DNA from: Meconema thalassinum
Lineage: Eukaryota > Arthropoda > Insecta > Orthoptera > Tettigoniidae
Direction: 5' to 3'
Length of the DNA stretch: 64,000 nucleotides
Assembly (NCBI GenBank): GCA_946902985.2
Contig: OX336397.1
Span: 152,141,890 to 152,205,889, forward strand
This document shows, one piece after another, positions 34,599-45,550 of this stretch (its first letter is position 1; the number at the start of each line of letters is the position of its first letter). The position numbers and the translations under genes were made by a program. The notes beneath the pieces are model-generated. The model worked only from the letters and a program-made list of their open reading frames with translations. It had not been told where the DNA came from and searched no databases.

Positions 34599-35684
34599 TT
34601 TTTAGCCTACTTTTTGCATTTTGTATAAATGAGGAAAAATTAGACTTATGAGATCGATCCGGGAAAATGTGTGTCTGTCAATCTGTCTCTCTGTGTGTCC
34701 TCCCCCCCCCCCCCCCCTATCTACTCCTAAACGGCTGAAGCAATCAAACCCAAATTTGGTATGAGTAAAGATCTGTATCTGAATATCTCACCGCCGTATT
34801 TGAAAATGATGTCAGTGCTACCAACTGCTGAAAAATCACAATTACAATTTCAGCTCCATGTTGTATATCTTGGAAGGTATGCATGGAAGCTGTACCAAAA
34901 TTGGCACAAATATAGATAATAATATTTCAGTTTAATTTCCAGGAGGCCATACATGACAGTGTTGCCAAAATGATTCTTAGCCTGCTGTTAAGTCCACTTT
35001 TTAAATGTATATAACTTCTACACTATTAATTGGATTTCAACCAAATTTCGTATGTACTATATGTAGATAGACATATATGTCTGAGCGTAATCTTAAGAGC
35101 CACAAGGGCAGCCAACTCGCTATTGTTTTTATCCAAATAGCAATATATCAGAAAGTATGCAAGCCGACAGCTTTAAACTACTCGTATGCACAAGTATAAT
35201 ACCTGCCATTCTAGATTAATTTGGAGTAACTAATGGACCTCAGTACTACCAACATGATTCTAAGCCTGCTGATAGGACCAATTGTAAATACTTGTAACTT
35301 CTATACTATCAATTGGAATCAACCAAATTTCGTATGTGATATGTGTACTATAACAGATATGACTATGCGTATTCTTAAGAGCAGCCAGGGTTGCCAACTG
35401 TTAATAAATGCTGGCTCTATTTTTTACCCTAATATCAATATATCAGAAAGTATTCAAGCCAACATTATGCCAGTTATATTTCGAACTAATTAGAAATGTC
35501 CATATTACCAACTCAATTTCGCCATTATTCTAATTAGGTCCATATAGATTAATCATTGGAATGAATCTTACATTTCGAGAAAAGTAGGCTCTTTAGTTCG
35601 TCACGGAACTTCTTGTTGTCCCTGTGTAGATCTCATAAGTCTACTTTAATTTTTTGAAAAAATCGAAAGTAGGCTAAAAATGAT
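34599..35684. mobile_element. Hairpin-ended inverted-repeat element (about 1.09 kb)
   Basis: The left end (TTTTTAGCCTACTTTTTGC...TTAGACTTATGAGATC, about 34599-34655) is matched, inverted, by the right end (GATCTCATAAGTCTACTTT...AAAGTAGGCTAAAAA, about 35631-35684). Each terminus can itself fold, for example AGTCTACTTT with AAAGTAGGCT at the right. The interior is non-coding with internal degenerate repeats (ACCAAATTTCGTATGT occurs twice). A 16-C run lies at 34702-34717. The same terminal hairpin closes another element at about 61335-61380. It is a non-autonomous family of unknown class. Confidence 0.6.
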
Positions 35685-35738
35685 AAATATCCATGAGCTA
35701 GAACGTTAGCTTTCGTGAAATTACATTTTATTGTTACA

Positions 35739-38218
35739 CTAGCTGAACCCGGCATGCGTTGCAACGCCAATCAAAGAAAGTGTTGGCTTTGTAATTTTGT
35801 TTCTTGAAGTGCTTTTGAATACACAATTCTATTTTTCATCTTAAGCTAACTGCCTTAAAAACTATCGTAAAATGGATTAACTATTTGTGAAACATTCGTG
35901 GGAACGTCCACAACAACTCACCAAAGTTTCATTGCAATCGGATGAATGGCATATGAATACATACGAAATTTCATTAATACGATTCGTGTGATGTCACTCA
36001 TTTGTTGAATCACTCGTTCGGTACATACATTGAAGTGGATTTACTAAGTTAGGAACCCACATGTAAGTGCACACAACAACTCATCAAAGCTTCATCGCAA
36101 TCGATGAATGGTATATGAATGCATACATGATTTTGTTGAAACGCTTCAAGCGTCGTCACTCATTTGTTGCATCTACTCGTGCGCTAAGTATTGTAAAATG
36201 GATTTGCTAAGTCGAAACCCTTCCCTGGCGAGTACACAATAACTCATCAAAGTTCCATCGCAATCGGATGAATTGCATATGAACGCATACGGGATTTTGT
36301 TTAAACAATTCACATGCCGTCACTAATTTGTTGAATCTACTCGTACGCTACCTATTGAACAATGGATTTACTAAGCCTGAAACCTTCCCTGGAGTATACT
36401 CACCGATCCACCAAAGTTTCATCGCAGTCGGGTAAATGGTATATGAACGCACACGGGACTTTGTTGAAACGATTCGCGTGCTGTCCTTATTTGCTGGATC
36501 TACTCGTGCGCTAGCTATTGTAAAGTGCTTGTACTAAGCCAGAAACTCTTCCAGGAGTGTACAGAACAATTCTTCACAGTTTTTTCGAAATCTGATGAAT
36601 GTTATATGAACGCATACAGGACTTAGTTGAAACGATTCGCGTGCCTTCGCACATTCGATGAATCAACTCGTGCGCTACCTATTGTAAAATGCATATACTA
36701 AGCCAGAAACCTTCCCTGGAGTGTACACAACATCTCACCCATGTTTCATCGTTATCGGACGAATGGGATATGAAGGCATACGGGCCTTTGTTGAAACGGT
36801 TCGCACGTCGTCGCTCATTTGTTGAATCTACTCGTGCTCTACCAATATTGTAAAATCGATTTACTAATTTGAAGACCGTGTACACAACAACAAATCAAAG
36901 TTTCAACGCAATCGGATGAATGGCATATAAACGCATGCGGGATTTTGTTTAAACGATTCGCGGGCCGTCACTTTTTTTTATCTACTCATGCGCTAACTAT
37001 TTTAAAACGTATTTACTAAGCCTGAAACCTTCCCTGGAGTGTAGGCTACTCAACGATTCACCAACATTCTTCGCAATCGGATAAATGGTATATGAACGCA
37101 TATGATAATTTTTTGAAACGAATCGCACGAAATTTTGTTGAAGCCACTCACGCGCTATCTATTGTAAATTGGGTTTACTATGCCTATAACGTTCCCGGGA
37201 GTGTGCACAACAACTCGCCAAAATTTGATCGCAATCGGATGAATTGTGTATGAACGCAACGCCATCACTCATTTGTTTAAACTACTTGCACGCTATCTAT
37301 TGTAAATTGGATTAACTACGCCTATGAATATCCCGGGAATGTGCACAACAACTCATCAAAGTTTCATCGCAATCGACGAATGGTATATGAACGCAAAGAG
37401 GATTTTTTTGAAACGCTTCACGCGTCGTTACTCATTTGTTGCATCTACGTGTGCGCAAAATATTAAAAAATGGAATTGCTAAGTCAAAAACATTCCCTGA
37501 AGTGTACGCAATAACAAATCAAAGTTTCATCGCAATCTTATGAAAGGCATATGAACGCATACAGGACTTTATTGAAACGATTCGCGTGCCGTCGTTCATA
37601 AGATGAATCTACTCATGCGCTAACTACTTAAATAGGAATGTACTAAGCCAGAAACCTTCCCTGGAGTGTTCACAACATCTCACCAAAGTTTCATCGCTAT
37701 CGGACGAATGGTAGATGAACGCATACGGTACGTTGTTGAAACACTTCGCGCGCCGTCACACATTTGTTGAATCTACTCGTTCGCTACCTATTGTAAAATG
37801 GATTTAAAATGCCTGAAACCTTCCCTCGAGTGTACATAATATCTCACCGAAGTTTCATCGCAATGGGATGAATGATATATGAATGCATGTGGACTTTGTT
37901 GAAACGAATCGCACGCCATTTTGTTGAAGCTACTCGCACGCCATCTATTGTAAATTGGATTTATTACGCCTATAAATTTCTCGGGTGTGTGCACTACGAC
38001 TTACAAAAATATGATCGCAATCGGATGAATTGTATATGAACGCATCACATCACTCATTTGTTTAAACTACTCACACGCTATCTATTGTGAAATAGATTAA
38101 CTATGTCTATGAACATCCAGAAAGTGTGTTCAACAACTCACCTAAATTATATTGCAATCGGATGAATGGTTTATGAACGCATAAAGACGAACAGACAGAC
38201 ATTCCTTTATATATAAGA
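35739..38218 (-). mobile_element. Helitron-type element (2480 bp) with internal 163-bp repeats
   Basis: On the minus strand the 5' end is A|TCTTATATATAAAGGAATG at 38218. The 3' end is CGCATGCCGGGTTCAG followed by CTAG at 35742-35739, then T. That is a textbook A|TC...CTAG|T insertion with a subterminal palindrome (GCGTTGCAACGC, plus 35756-35767). The interior is almost entirely a 163-bp tandem repeat. No Rep/helicase frame is present, so it is non-autonomous. The ends match in type those at 7673 and 12755. Confidence 0.8.
35880..38185. repeat. About 15 tandem copies of a ~163-bp unit
   Basis: The phrase GCAATCGGATGAATGG and its variants recurs at about 35934, 36097, 36260, 36424, 36587, 36751, 36908, 37073, 37231, 37369, 37532, 37696, 37860, 38017 and 38154. 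Most spacings are 163-165 bp; several are 157-158 and two are 137-138. The shorter spacings recur in a pattern (165/157 then 138), suggesting a higher-order unit. Each copy carries GAATCTACTCGTGCGCTA and GAAACCTTCCCTGGAGTGTA-like blocks. Confidence 0.9.
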
Positions 38219-38321
38219 TATATGATCATAATGGCATTTGTTTTACATATTTTTATTTTTTAGTGTAAAATTACATATTCTGTGTTTTTAATTTACATAT
38301 TTGAACAAAACGACATTTTTA

Positions 38322-39343
38322 AACATACTTTTACCTTATTTATTGAACATTACATATTCAGTCTCTTACTGTAAAAAAGTATGTTTTCGCAAATAAAATA
38401 TACGGTAATTCCAAACAGTTTGTATGACAATATTTGTTCACTAGAAACTCAGGTACATGATACGGATATTCCAAGCAATTCATAAGCTGTTGAGAAAGGG
38501 CAAGGGAAGAACATCAAGAAATATATTAGTGGAAATAAGGGGATGGGAATTCACCTCACACCCTGCCGGAGACTCAGCGGCTGTACTTAAGTGTATTTTA
38601 ATTGTCGAGTTAGTGCCTGAGACTTACAATAAGATTAACATGCAAAATATGTACTTATTTATGTAATAATTTTAGGTGAAATATTTAGGCCTAATATTAC
38701 ATTAAAAAATTAAAATATGTAATATTAACTTACAGTAATTTTTATATAAATGATATATTACACAAGATATTACTTGAAGATTCCTCATTTTATTTCAAAT
38801 ATATTTTTACAAAATAACGTGTGGTGCGGGGTAGACTACCCTGCTGTTCCCCCCTTAAAGCAATAATACTACAAATGTGTTGCACAATAATAAATCAATT
38901 AATTAGTTGTTTATGTATGCCCATATTATAGCAAATATAAATAACTTTTATTATGTCTGAGAAAATGAATACGAACAATGAATAAGAATTTTGAGGAGCA
39001 CTTTTTGTTTCCGGGGTGGAAATATAGCAGCCTTTCTTATTGACAGTTGAAAGTAGAGTACCAGGCACTCTCTGGAAAACTGACATTAACTTAATTCAAG
39101 CCGCAGGGTGCTAGGTGAATTCCCTTTCCCTATCTCCACTAATATATTTCTTGATATTCGTCCTTGGCCCTTTCTCAACAGCTTATGAATTGCTTGGAAA
39201 ATACGTTTCATTTACCTGTGATTCTAGTGAGCAGATATTGTCATACAGACTGTTTACAACTGCAGTTCTCTTGGGAAGACATACTTTTTGTTACAGTAAG
39301 GGACAGAATATGTAATTTTAAATATATAAAGTTAAATTATGTT
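38322..39343. mobile_element. Long inverted-repeat (fold-back) element
   Basis: The left arm (about 38322-38575) and right arm (about 39096-39343) are inverted copies of about 250 bp. For example, CCAAGCAATTCATAAGCTGT (left) matches ACAGCTTATGAATTGCTTGG (right), and TTTGTATGACAATATTTG matches its complement at about 39230. The ~520-bp loop has no coding potential. It is probably a non-autonomous DNA transposon with long terminal inverted repeats. No target duplication was identified. Confidence 0.65.
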
Positions 39344-39384
39344 TTAGCAAGTAGTTCCGTGAAGAACTATTTTCATATACCCTA

Positions 39385-40299
39385 CTTAAGTTAATTGCCA
39401 CTAACAACATACAAAATTTCAGTTTGATTGCTGTAATAGATTCGTAGATATTGAGAACCGATTAAATACTTCGGAAGGTTGCCATGTTGGATTTTATATA
39501 CGTAGGTCCTAGAATTACGTACTGTTACATAAAGATTAATGTGTACGTGTAGCATTCAAACTTCAATCGTATGATTAGGACACAAGAAGTAACAAGGAGA
39601 TTTTAAAATTTCGCACAGCTCCATCTTGTGGTTATGGAATCAATTGAAATAGATCAGATGCCAGTGGATTAACATTCGTATAAGGATTTACTGTACCATG
39701 TTTCACTGCACTCTGATGGTTAAATTGCGAGAAACGTCAATGTGAATATTTATATTTCGCGTCGCCGCCATGTTGGATTTGTGATCACCAGGTTATTTAA
39801 AGTCCTATAGGGAACTTAAGTTTAAAACCCCTTTTGAACATAAAGAAATTTAGTTTGATTGCTACAATAGATTCGTAGATATTCAGAGCCGTCCAAACAT
39901 TTCGGATGGTCGCCTTGTTGTATTGTTAAATATATAGGCCATAGAGGCATGTGCCATTAAAGGAAAATTATTGCAAAGGTTCATTATTCAAACTTTCACT
40001 TCGATCGCATGATTACGACACAAGAAATAAAAACTTAATTTAAAAATTCGCACAGCCGCCATCTTGAGGTTATGTAAACAATTGAACTAAATTAGATACC
40101 AGTGCATTACAATGTGTATAAACATTTCCTGTACCAGATTTCATTGCGTTTGGAACATTAAATCGCGAGAAAGGTCTATTTAAAAATTTCAAATTCGCTT
40201 GACCTTCATGTTCGTTTTGTAGTTAACCGATTTTTGAAAGTCTTATAGATGAACTTACAGTAGTGCCCTTTATCTCCGTACAAAATTTCAGGGTGATAC
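39385..40299. repeat. ~430-bp tandem repeat element, left part (split by the LTR array)
   Basis: Units start near 39385, 39815 and 40254 (CTTAAG/CTTACAG followed by AAATTTCAG, CGCACAGCCGCCATCTTG and CGCGAGAAAGGTC-type motifs). The third unit is cut at 40299, where the LTR array begins, and resumes at 60854 (CGCTTATAGTTTCAGAG). This is the host element into which the retrotransposon inserted. Confidence 0.8.
40296..40299. repeat. Target-site duplication, left (ATAC)
   Basis: ATAC abuts the LTR start TGAGCCCG at 40300 and recurs at 60850-60853 after the final CGGGTTCA. Joining across one copy gives a continuous tandem-repeat unit. Confidence 0.8.
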
Positions 40300-42121
40300 T
40301 GAGCCCGTCAGAGGAGCTGCCAGGACAGCCAACAACCGAAATGACCTCCGTAACATCTCATCCGCCGGACCTAACTGCCGAGAGGATCAGGTGAACTTCC
40401 ATACAGGCCAAAGCAGCACGAGAATCCATCATCCACGGGGATCGTGGTACATGGTGACTAAAGGTCATAGACTGCCTAAGGAAAGGTTCACCTTAAAAGC
40501 TAGACTGAGAAAAAACATCCAGACTTATGTAGAACATCGTGAGGATTTATTTTAAAATCCACAAACCCCTATCCTAGTTCGGAGGGTTTCTGTCGGCTAA
40601 TCCGCAAGCTAATAAATAATCAAAAATAAAGAGCATGTCCCTACCTGAGAAGTTACTGTAAACCCTCGCGAAAGATCTATCTCACAATTATTAAAGCAAC
40701 AACAGCAACACAAGGAAAATGGTACGGCGAAAAACCCTAGGTCAAGTTACAAGTTCAAGCTAATATCGGAATTTACATTTAACAGGGCAGCAAAACAAAT
40801 CTAAGTTAGGATGATACCATTTTCTCATTTACATTTAATATTGATGCATCTAGCTAAGTCCTACCAATTAATTACAAAATTTACGGTGGTGACGTCCGTA
40901 ATATCAAACAATTACAATCAAAGCTATGTGACAAGCCATAAATAAAACTAAGGCATTCTTACAGACTAGGTGCTAATCAGCACACAAAAGGTGACATAGA
41001 GGATTTGTGCACTTTCACATCAATAAATCAATAAATACAAGACCACAGTTTTATTCAAAGCCTACCTACACCTTTGTTTACTGTTTGTAAGCCATAGTCA
41101 TTTAACGTGTGTAATTACGGTGATGACTGCGTAGTGGAAACTACGTCTAACATCGTATGGCCTGAGCTCCACTAGCTACGAACTAAAGGTTCAAGCAAGC
41201 CTCTGTCGTTACAAAACAATAATGTCAGCTGTCCTAAGGTCATTTCCTCCAGGAAATACTTTCATTGGCACGGCTATCTCAGCAGTTTCCAAATGCAAAT
41301 GAACAAGGTTAAATAGAAAGGATCTGTTAGTTATATTTTGTTTATCAAAATTATGCGTTTTATTATTAAGATGTCGGTTTAAATTATCGTTGGTTTATGG
41401 CGAATAACAGCTGACTAGCCTGGCACGGAGCGTCTCTGCGAGATCATCTCTGCCAAAGGGCCTTGACTCAAAAGTCGGGATACGATCAACGAGCAATAAC
41501 AACTCGGACACACAATAACACGAGTTACCAGCGGCGCGCAGCTCGCGTTCAATAACTCTGGGACAGGCCTGGAAACACATCAGTTACCCTCCCTAAATAT
41601 CTGGTCTACGGGAACTGTCCCGGACACGGTACACAAAATACCTTCTAACATGAAAAAGCCTCCTCACGGGGGTCACTAGCCTCCAACATAATATAAGAAT
41701 CCTGACATAACTGTACTCGTCGAAACAACGGTTCACGCAAAAGGCGTTTAACTAACAAATAACAATCTACAGAACATGTGTTCAGACACAGAAATGGACA
41801 CTGGGTTCCATGAGCTATCAATGCAATGAAAAAGAAAAATGCTGCCAGCATTGCGTCCTGTGTTAAAAATAAGTCTGTCTCACTTGGAAGCAAGCGCTCT
41901 CAATCGGGCGCTGGGAAGTATTCAACCACCTGTCTCTGTGTCACAGCGTGCTACAAGCTCCCTGTACAGTTTGACACAACACGTTTACTGGGCCGGCAGT
42001 TTTAGCAAGAAAATAACTGTAAAACTGGCCTCATAATAATACCTTTACCATAGGTTATAAACATCAAAGAATGTGTGCATTAAGAGTACGCTATAAAGCT
42101 GAATATAAACATATAAATCTG

Positions 42122-42242
42122 GTATATTGGCTTTCACGGCCGGGCGGGGACACCAAGAGACCGCCGATGAGCCTAGCTTCGTGTCCTAGGCGAAACCCCA
42201 CACAAGAAACGGCACAAACCTAGAAGAATTGCTGAGTTTTAT
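42122..42242. mobile_element. 121-bp insertion in LTR A with 9-bp duplication
   Basis: The 121 bases (GTATATTGGCTTTCACGGCC to GAGTTTTAT) are flanked by ATAAATCTG at 42113-42121 and 42243-42251. LTR C has a single ATATATCTG at the same point. This is either a small non-autonomous insertion shared by A and B or a clean loss in C through the short repeat. No SINE box or TIR was recognised. Confidence 0.7.
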
Positions 42243-43236
42243 ATAAATCTGTCTTTCATAGCAAAGACGTTTAAAAGATAGCAATGTCACTCATTGCTGG
42301 AGCTCTTTGCTCTCAAAGATAAAACACTTCATTTGTTTCTTGTATCAAACATTCAAATAAATCACGTGTCATTACACTTGACACAAACAAAATAATATTA
42401 CAGCGCAAATCTCACTCTGCTGGATTTGCTTAATGATACGTTGGGAACTGGGTACGATGCTAGGTTACAACGAACATCCCTTTTACTTGCAAGGTCTACA
42501 CTTGACCTGGATGGCTTCTGAGCACTTCCTGAATGAAATATAAATGCAGTTACAAAACTGGTAATTACAGTCGATTACCTAAATGATACGACTTCTCTAA
42601 TCAAGTCAGGGGCGTAACGTTGACTGGCTGCTTTAAGTGCAGTTAAAGAATTATGACCATGGCATCAATTTGCCATAACAGGAGTCTGATAAGACTCGAA
42701 AATCATCCCAGATAGGGTTAAACAAAGTAGCCTTGAAATGACTACGGTCACGTTTAGCAATAGACAGGAATTGACGTCCTAAGACGTCCATCAGGTTGCA
42801 CCAGGGTTGAACAAAATGTCGAACCCAAGGGTGGCTCACAATCACTGTAAATAAATGACATCTAATTATACTAATTACATTCCCTACCTATAAAATGGCT
42901 GTCACTAAGTTCGGCTGATTTACAATCTACACTAATCTAAATATACTACCAATGACTAAAACAAAGAAGGGTTGTACAAACTCACGATCTGAAGGAGTCC
43001 ACACTTAGCTATTTCCAACGACAAGGGTTGAACAAAGTACCTCTGGCTTTCAGGATTGGTTTTGTCCATATCAGAACTTCCATTGTGGCTCTCCCAAAGA
43101 CCAGGGTTCGGTCTGTCCCCGTAGTTGACATCGTGAATGGGTTGGACATGCCTAGAAAGGGCATCCTCGACTCCTTCCTTCTCGTTCGACGTTCTTGAAG
43201 TTCCAAATCATGCTCGTTCCATCCGAGACGTCTCCC

Positions 43237-43640
43237 TCATACCATGACGGTATCATAGCCCATCATATTCGACTCGAACATGGTGTTACAAATGTCGAAC
43301 ACATGGTCGGTAATATTAGACATTGTGTATTTCTTTAGCACGTGAAAATTGTGGTGTGCTTTGTAGCAATCACAGGCGTTACACATATATCTAGCAACAC
43401 AGCCTCTACACTTTGCAGATATCATAAATAAATGGCCATGCACTGATCTGCTGGTTCACACGTGCACAGATTCTATTTTTGCAATCACGTGGCATCCGTG
43501 AAATTGGTGTCGTATTCTTGCGGATAAATCCACTGTAGCAATCTATGCACGAAGCGTATTTAATATCACACTCGTTTAATGTAACGTTATCATAATTATT
43601 TGTATATTTGGCACCAGGCTTTAGCCCTCAACAAATCACG
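43237..43640 (-). other. Cys-rich pseudo-coding stretch inside the LTR
   Basis: On the minus strand all three LTRs keep a 62-68 codon frame with AKCRGCVARYMCNACDCYKAH (shown in part: CRGC...CNACDC), at 43443-43237, 51810-51604 and 60049-59861. Just upstream in another frame lies a second Cys-rich peptide (ECDIKYASCIDCYSGFIRKN). It is open for 99 codons in LTR C (60311-60012) but stopped by TGA in A and B. The Cys spacing suggests a metal-binding domain remnant, perhaps captured host or transposon sequence. I do not recognise the protein. Confidence 0.35.
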
Positions 43641-44243
43641 TGGGTACAAAATGCGGTGCTACAAAATCGTAGAAAATTCACAATACGTTTCAAATAAGTT
43701 TCCAATACTATTGGTGCTGATCACTACACTTTAACAATCGTGATGCACAATACGATGGTGCTCGATGACACTTGATAATATTTCTTCGCTATAAAGCGGA
43801 CTATTCCCACGTCTTACACGACGGATATTTCAACACGCCTCAACCGGGCGGATCCTCCTGACGTAGTGCACGGAACTGCGTCCCTCGTGGAATGAAGTCG
43901 TCAAACTAAGTCGTTGAGCGACTATTTATATTCCTTTTTGCATATCTGCAATGATATTACCATACCTTAAAGTGAAAAAACATTCTCCTAAATGTTTCAA
44001 TAATACTGAATAACGAAATGGAATATTCTGAGTCCCGCAGAAAGTTAAAGTTGATTAATAAGACCTCAGATAAATAATTAGCAGACTTCACCAAAGTCAA
44101 AAGTGCGATCCTCTGCTACTCCAAAGAGAATTGTATAAGCTCTCAGCTTCTAGTTGCTTTCTGGGTGTGTTGAAAGTTAGTACATCCCATCATAAATGTG
44201 TTGTCATGAAAAATATCACATGAACCTTAGCTCAGCGGGTTCA

Positions 44244-44262
44244 TCTGCCTCTCCGTCGTTTC
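44244..44262 (-). promoter_or_regulatory. Polypurine tract, unit 1
   Basis: Minus-strand ACGACGGAGAGGCAGA lies directly before the 3' LTR start (TGAACCCG). The purine-rich GGAGAGGCAGA is where plus-strand DNA synthesis would be primed. The same sequence occurs at 52611-52621 for unit 2. Confidence 0.65.
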
Positions 44263-44294
44263 AAATAAAATGTAAGGACGGCATTTTATTTGAC

Positions 44295-44392
44295 TCAAAG
44301 TTCATTCATGAGTGATATTTTTTTTAGATTAGCCGCGTTGAAGGTTCCAATGCACTCTCCTGTTTGAATGTCTTCAATCACGTAACTTCCAT
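44295..44392 (-). pseudogene. C-terminal remnant of Pol (after integrase), unit 1
   Basis: A minus frame reads GSYVIEDIQTGECIGTFNAA and ends in TGA at 44297-44295. This matches the short conserved tail that follows integrase in gypsy Pol proteins. It lies immediately after the RT, in a different frame, so a large deletion joined RT (at VVAFP) to the Pol C-terminus. RNase H and integrase are missing. Confidence 0.7.
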
Positions 44393-45207
44393 TGTTTAGA
44401 GGTTGTCGGAAATGCAACAACGGTTCTGGTCATCGCCTGATTCGGCCTGTATCCATCTCCATTAATTATGTGTCCCACAAATTTGACTTCTCTCTGGAAG
44501 AATCGACACTTGTCGAACTTCAATTTGAAATTAGCCTGCCGAAGATTCTCAAAAACAAGGCGTAAAATTGCTAAATGTTCTTCCTCCGTTTCCGAGGCTA
44601 TGATGATGTCATCCACGTAACATATCACCTTCTGTTTTACTTCAGGTGTTAGCTTCGCATCAAGTGCTCTAATTAATGCAGCTCCGGCATTTTTCACTCC
44701 AAAGGGTAGTTTCCGAAAGACATAGGTGGTCTGATCGAACAGAAACCCTGTATACTTCTGAGTATGCTCAGGCAATCTTATATGGTAGTAGGATTGTACT
44801 AAGTCCAATGACGAAAATACCTTCTTCCCCTTAAATTTTCTGAGGATGTCCCTAATTTCGGGCGGTCGGTCATGCTCAGGAGCTAGGCGTTCGTTTAAGG
44901 CCCTGGCATCGAGACAAAGTCTCAGGCTTCCATCCACCTTAACCACAGGTGTTATAGGATTTAAGAAAGAAGTTGGTGACTTCTTAATTGTACCTGCTGC
45001 TTCCATTTCATGGATCTCCTTAGCAGCTTCCTCTCGGTGTTTCTCTGCGATAGGATAAATCTTCTTCTGGAACGGGGAATCGTCTAGTACTATAAGATCG
45101 TACTCGTAGTCCAATATTTCACCAGGTGTGGTGTCGAATATGTCCTCGTATTCGCTCAATATTGCATCTAGCTTCTCTCGTATAAGTGCTGATAATTGTT
45201 CTGCCTC
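44374..45207 (-). CDS. Gypsy reverse transcriptase, unit 1
   Basis: The open frame follows a TGA at 45210-45208. Motifs in order: QKKIYPIAEKHREEA (the usual pre-RT segment), FLNPITPVVKVDGSLRLCLD, FSSLDLVQSYYHI (catalytic Asp), YVFRKLPFGVKNAGA, ICYVDDIIIAS (YVDD box with paired catalytic Asps), CRFFQREVKFVGHIIN and GYRPNQAM. The palm and thumb are complete, but the frame ends at FPTTSKQWKLRD, where connection and RNase H should begin, because of the internal deletion. It makes DNA from the element's RNA in intact relatives; here it could at most yield a truncated protein. Confidence 0.9.
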   Translation of the reverse strand, partial: EAEQLSALIREKLDAILSEYEDIFDTTPGEILDYEYDLIVLDDSPFQKKIYPIAEKHREEAAKEIHEMEAAGTIKKSPTSFLNPITPVVKVDGSLRLCLDARALNERLAPEHDRPPEIRDILRKFKGKKVFSSLDLVQSYYHIRLPEHTQKYTGFLFDQTTYVFRKLPFGVKNAGAALIRALDAKLTPEVKQKVICYVDDIIIASETEEEHLAILRLVFENLRQANFKLKFDKCRFFQREVKFVGHIINGDGYRPNQAMTRTVVAFPTTSKQWKLRD

Positions 45208-45549
45208 TCAGTCGGCATCTTGCGTCTCCTCAATTTCCTTGCCATTTAAATTCTCAACAACGTTGACTTCGGATTCAAATTCCGGTTCTTCGTCTACCAA
45301 ATTCATTTGAATGGGTTCGTTCGGCTTAAACTCCACCGTATTACGTCCCATATCAATGATTCCATCGTACTTCCGAATGAAGTCCACATCCAATATGGCA
45401 TCATGATGCAGGCCATTCATCACTAGAAATTCGTGCAAGTACACGTGCCTCGAAATTTTTAAAGTGCATAAAATCTGAACTTTGCACGTTACAACACGGT
45501 CAGGTATAACTCCTCTGATTCTTACTGCAGAAACTGGCAGCTCTGTCAC
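45208..45549 (-). CDS. Protease C-terminal half and Pol linker, unit 1
   Basis: Same frame as RT, separated from it by one in-frame TGA. It contains ELPVSAVRIRGVI and HEFLVMNGLHHDAILDVDF. The latter corresponds to the retropepsin region with the conserved ILG/D-type segment near its C-terminus. An acidic linker (EEPEFESEVNVVENL) follows. The active-site DTG lies just upstream in another frame. Confidence 0.75.
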   Translation of the reverse strand: MTELPVSAVRIRGVIPDRVVTCKVQILCTLKISRHVYLHEFLVMNGLHHDAILDVDFIRKYDGIIDMGRNTVEFKPNEPIQMNLVDEEPEFESEVNVVENLNGKEIEETQDAD

Positions 45550-45550
45550 C

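Larger units (their letters stand above)
40300..44243 (-). repeat. LTR A (left, 3944 bp)
   Basis: 3' LTR of internal unit 1. It begins at plus 40300 with TGAGCCCGTC and ends at 44243 with GCGGGTTCA. It contains a 121-bp insertion (42122-42242) also present in LTR B but not C. At about 3.9 kb it is several times longer than usual insect gypsy LTRs (a few hundred bases to about 1 kb). The minus-strand frames in it are short; a Cys-rich stretch around 43237-43640 is discussed separately. Confidence 0.9.

Noticed and set aside
35880..38185. CRISPR-like regular repeat array
   Set aside because: Units are ~163 bp, diverged and without unique spacers, and sit inside a Helitron in eukaryotic DNA.
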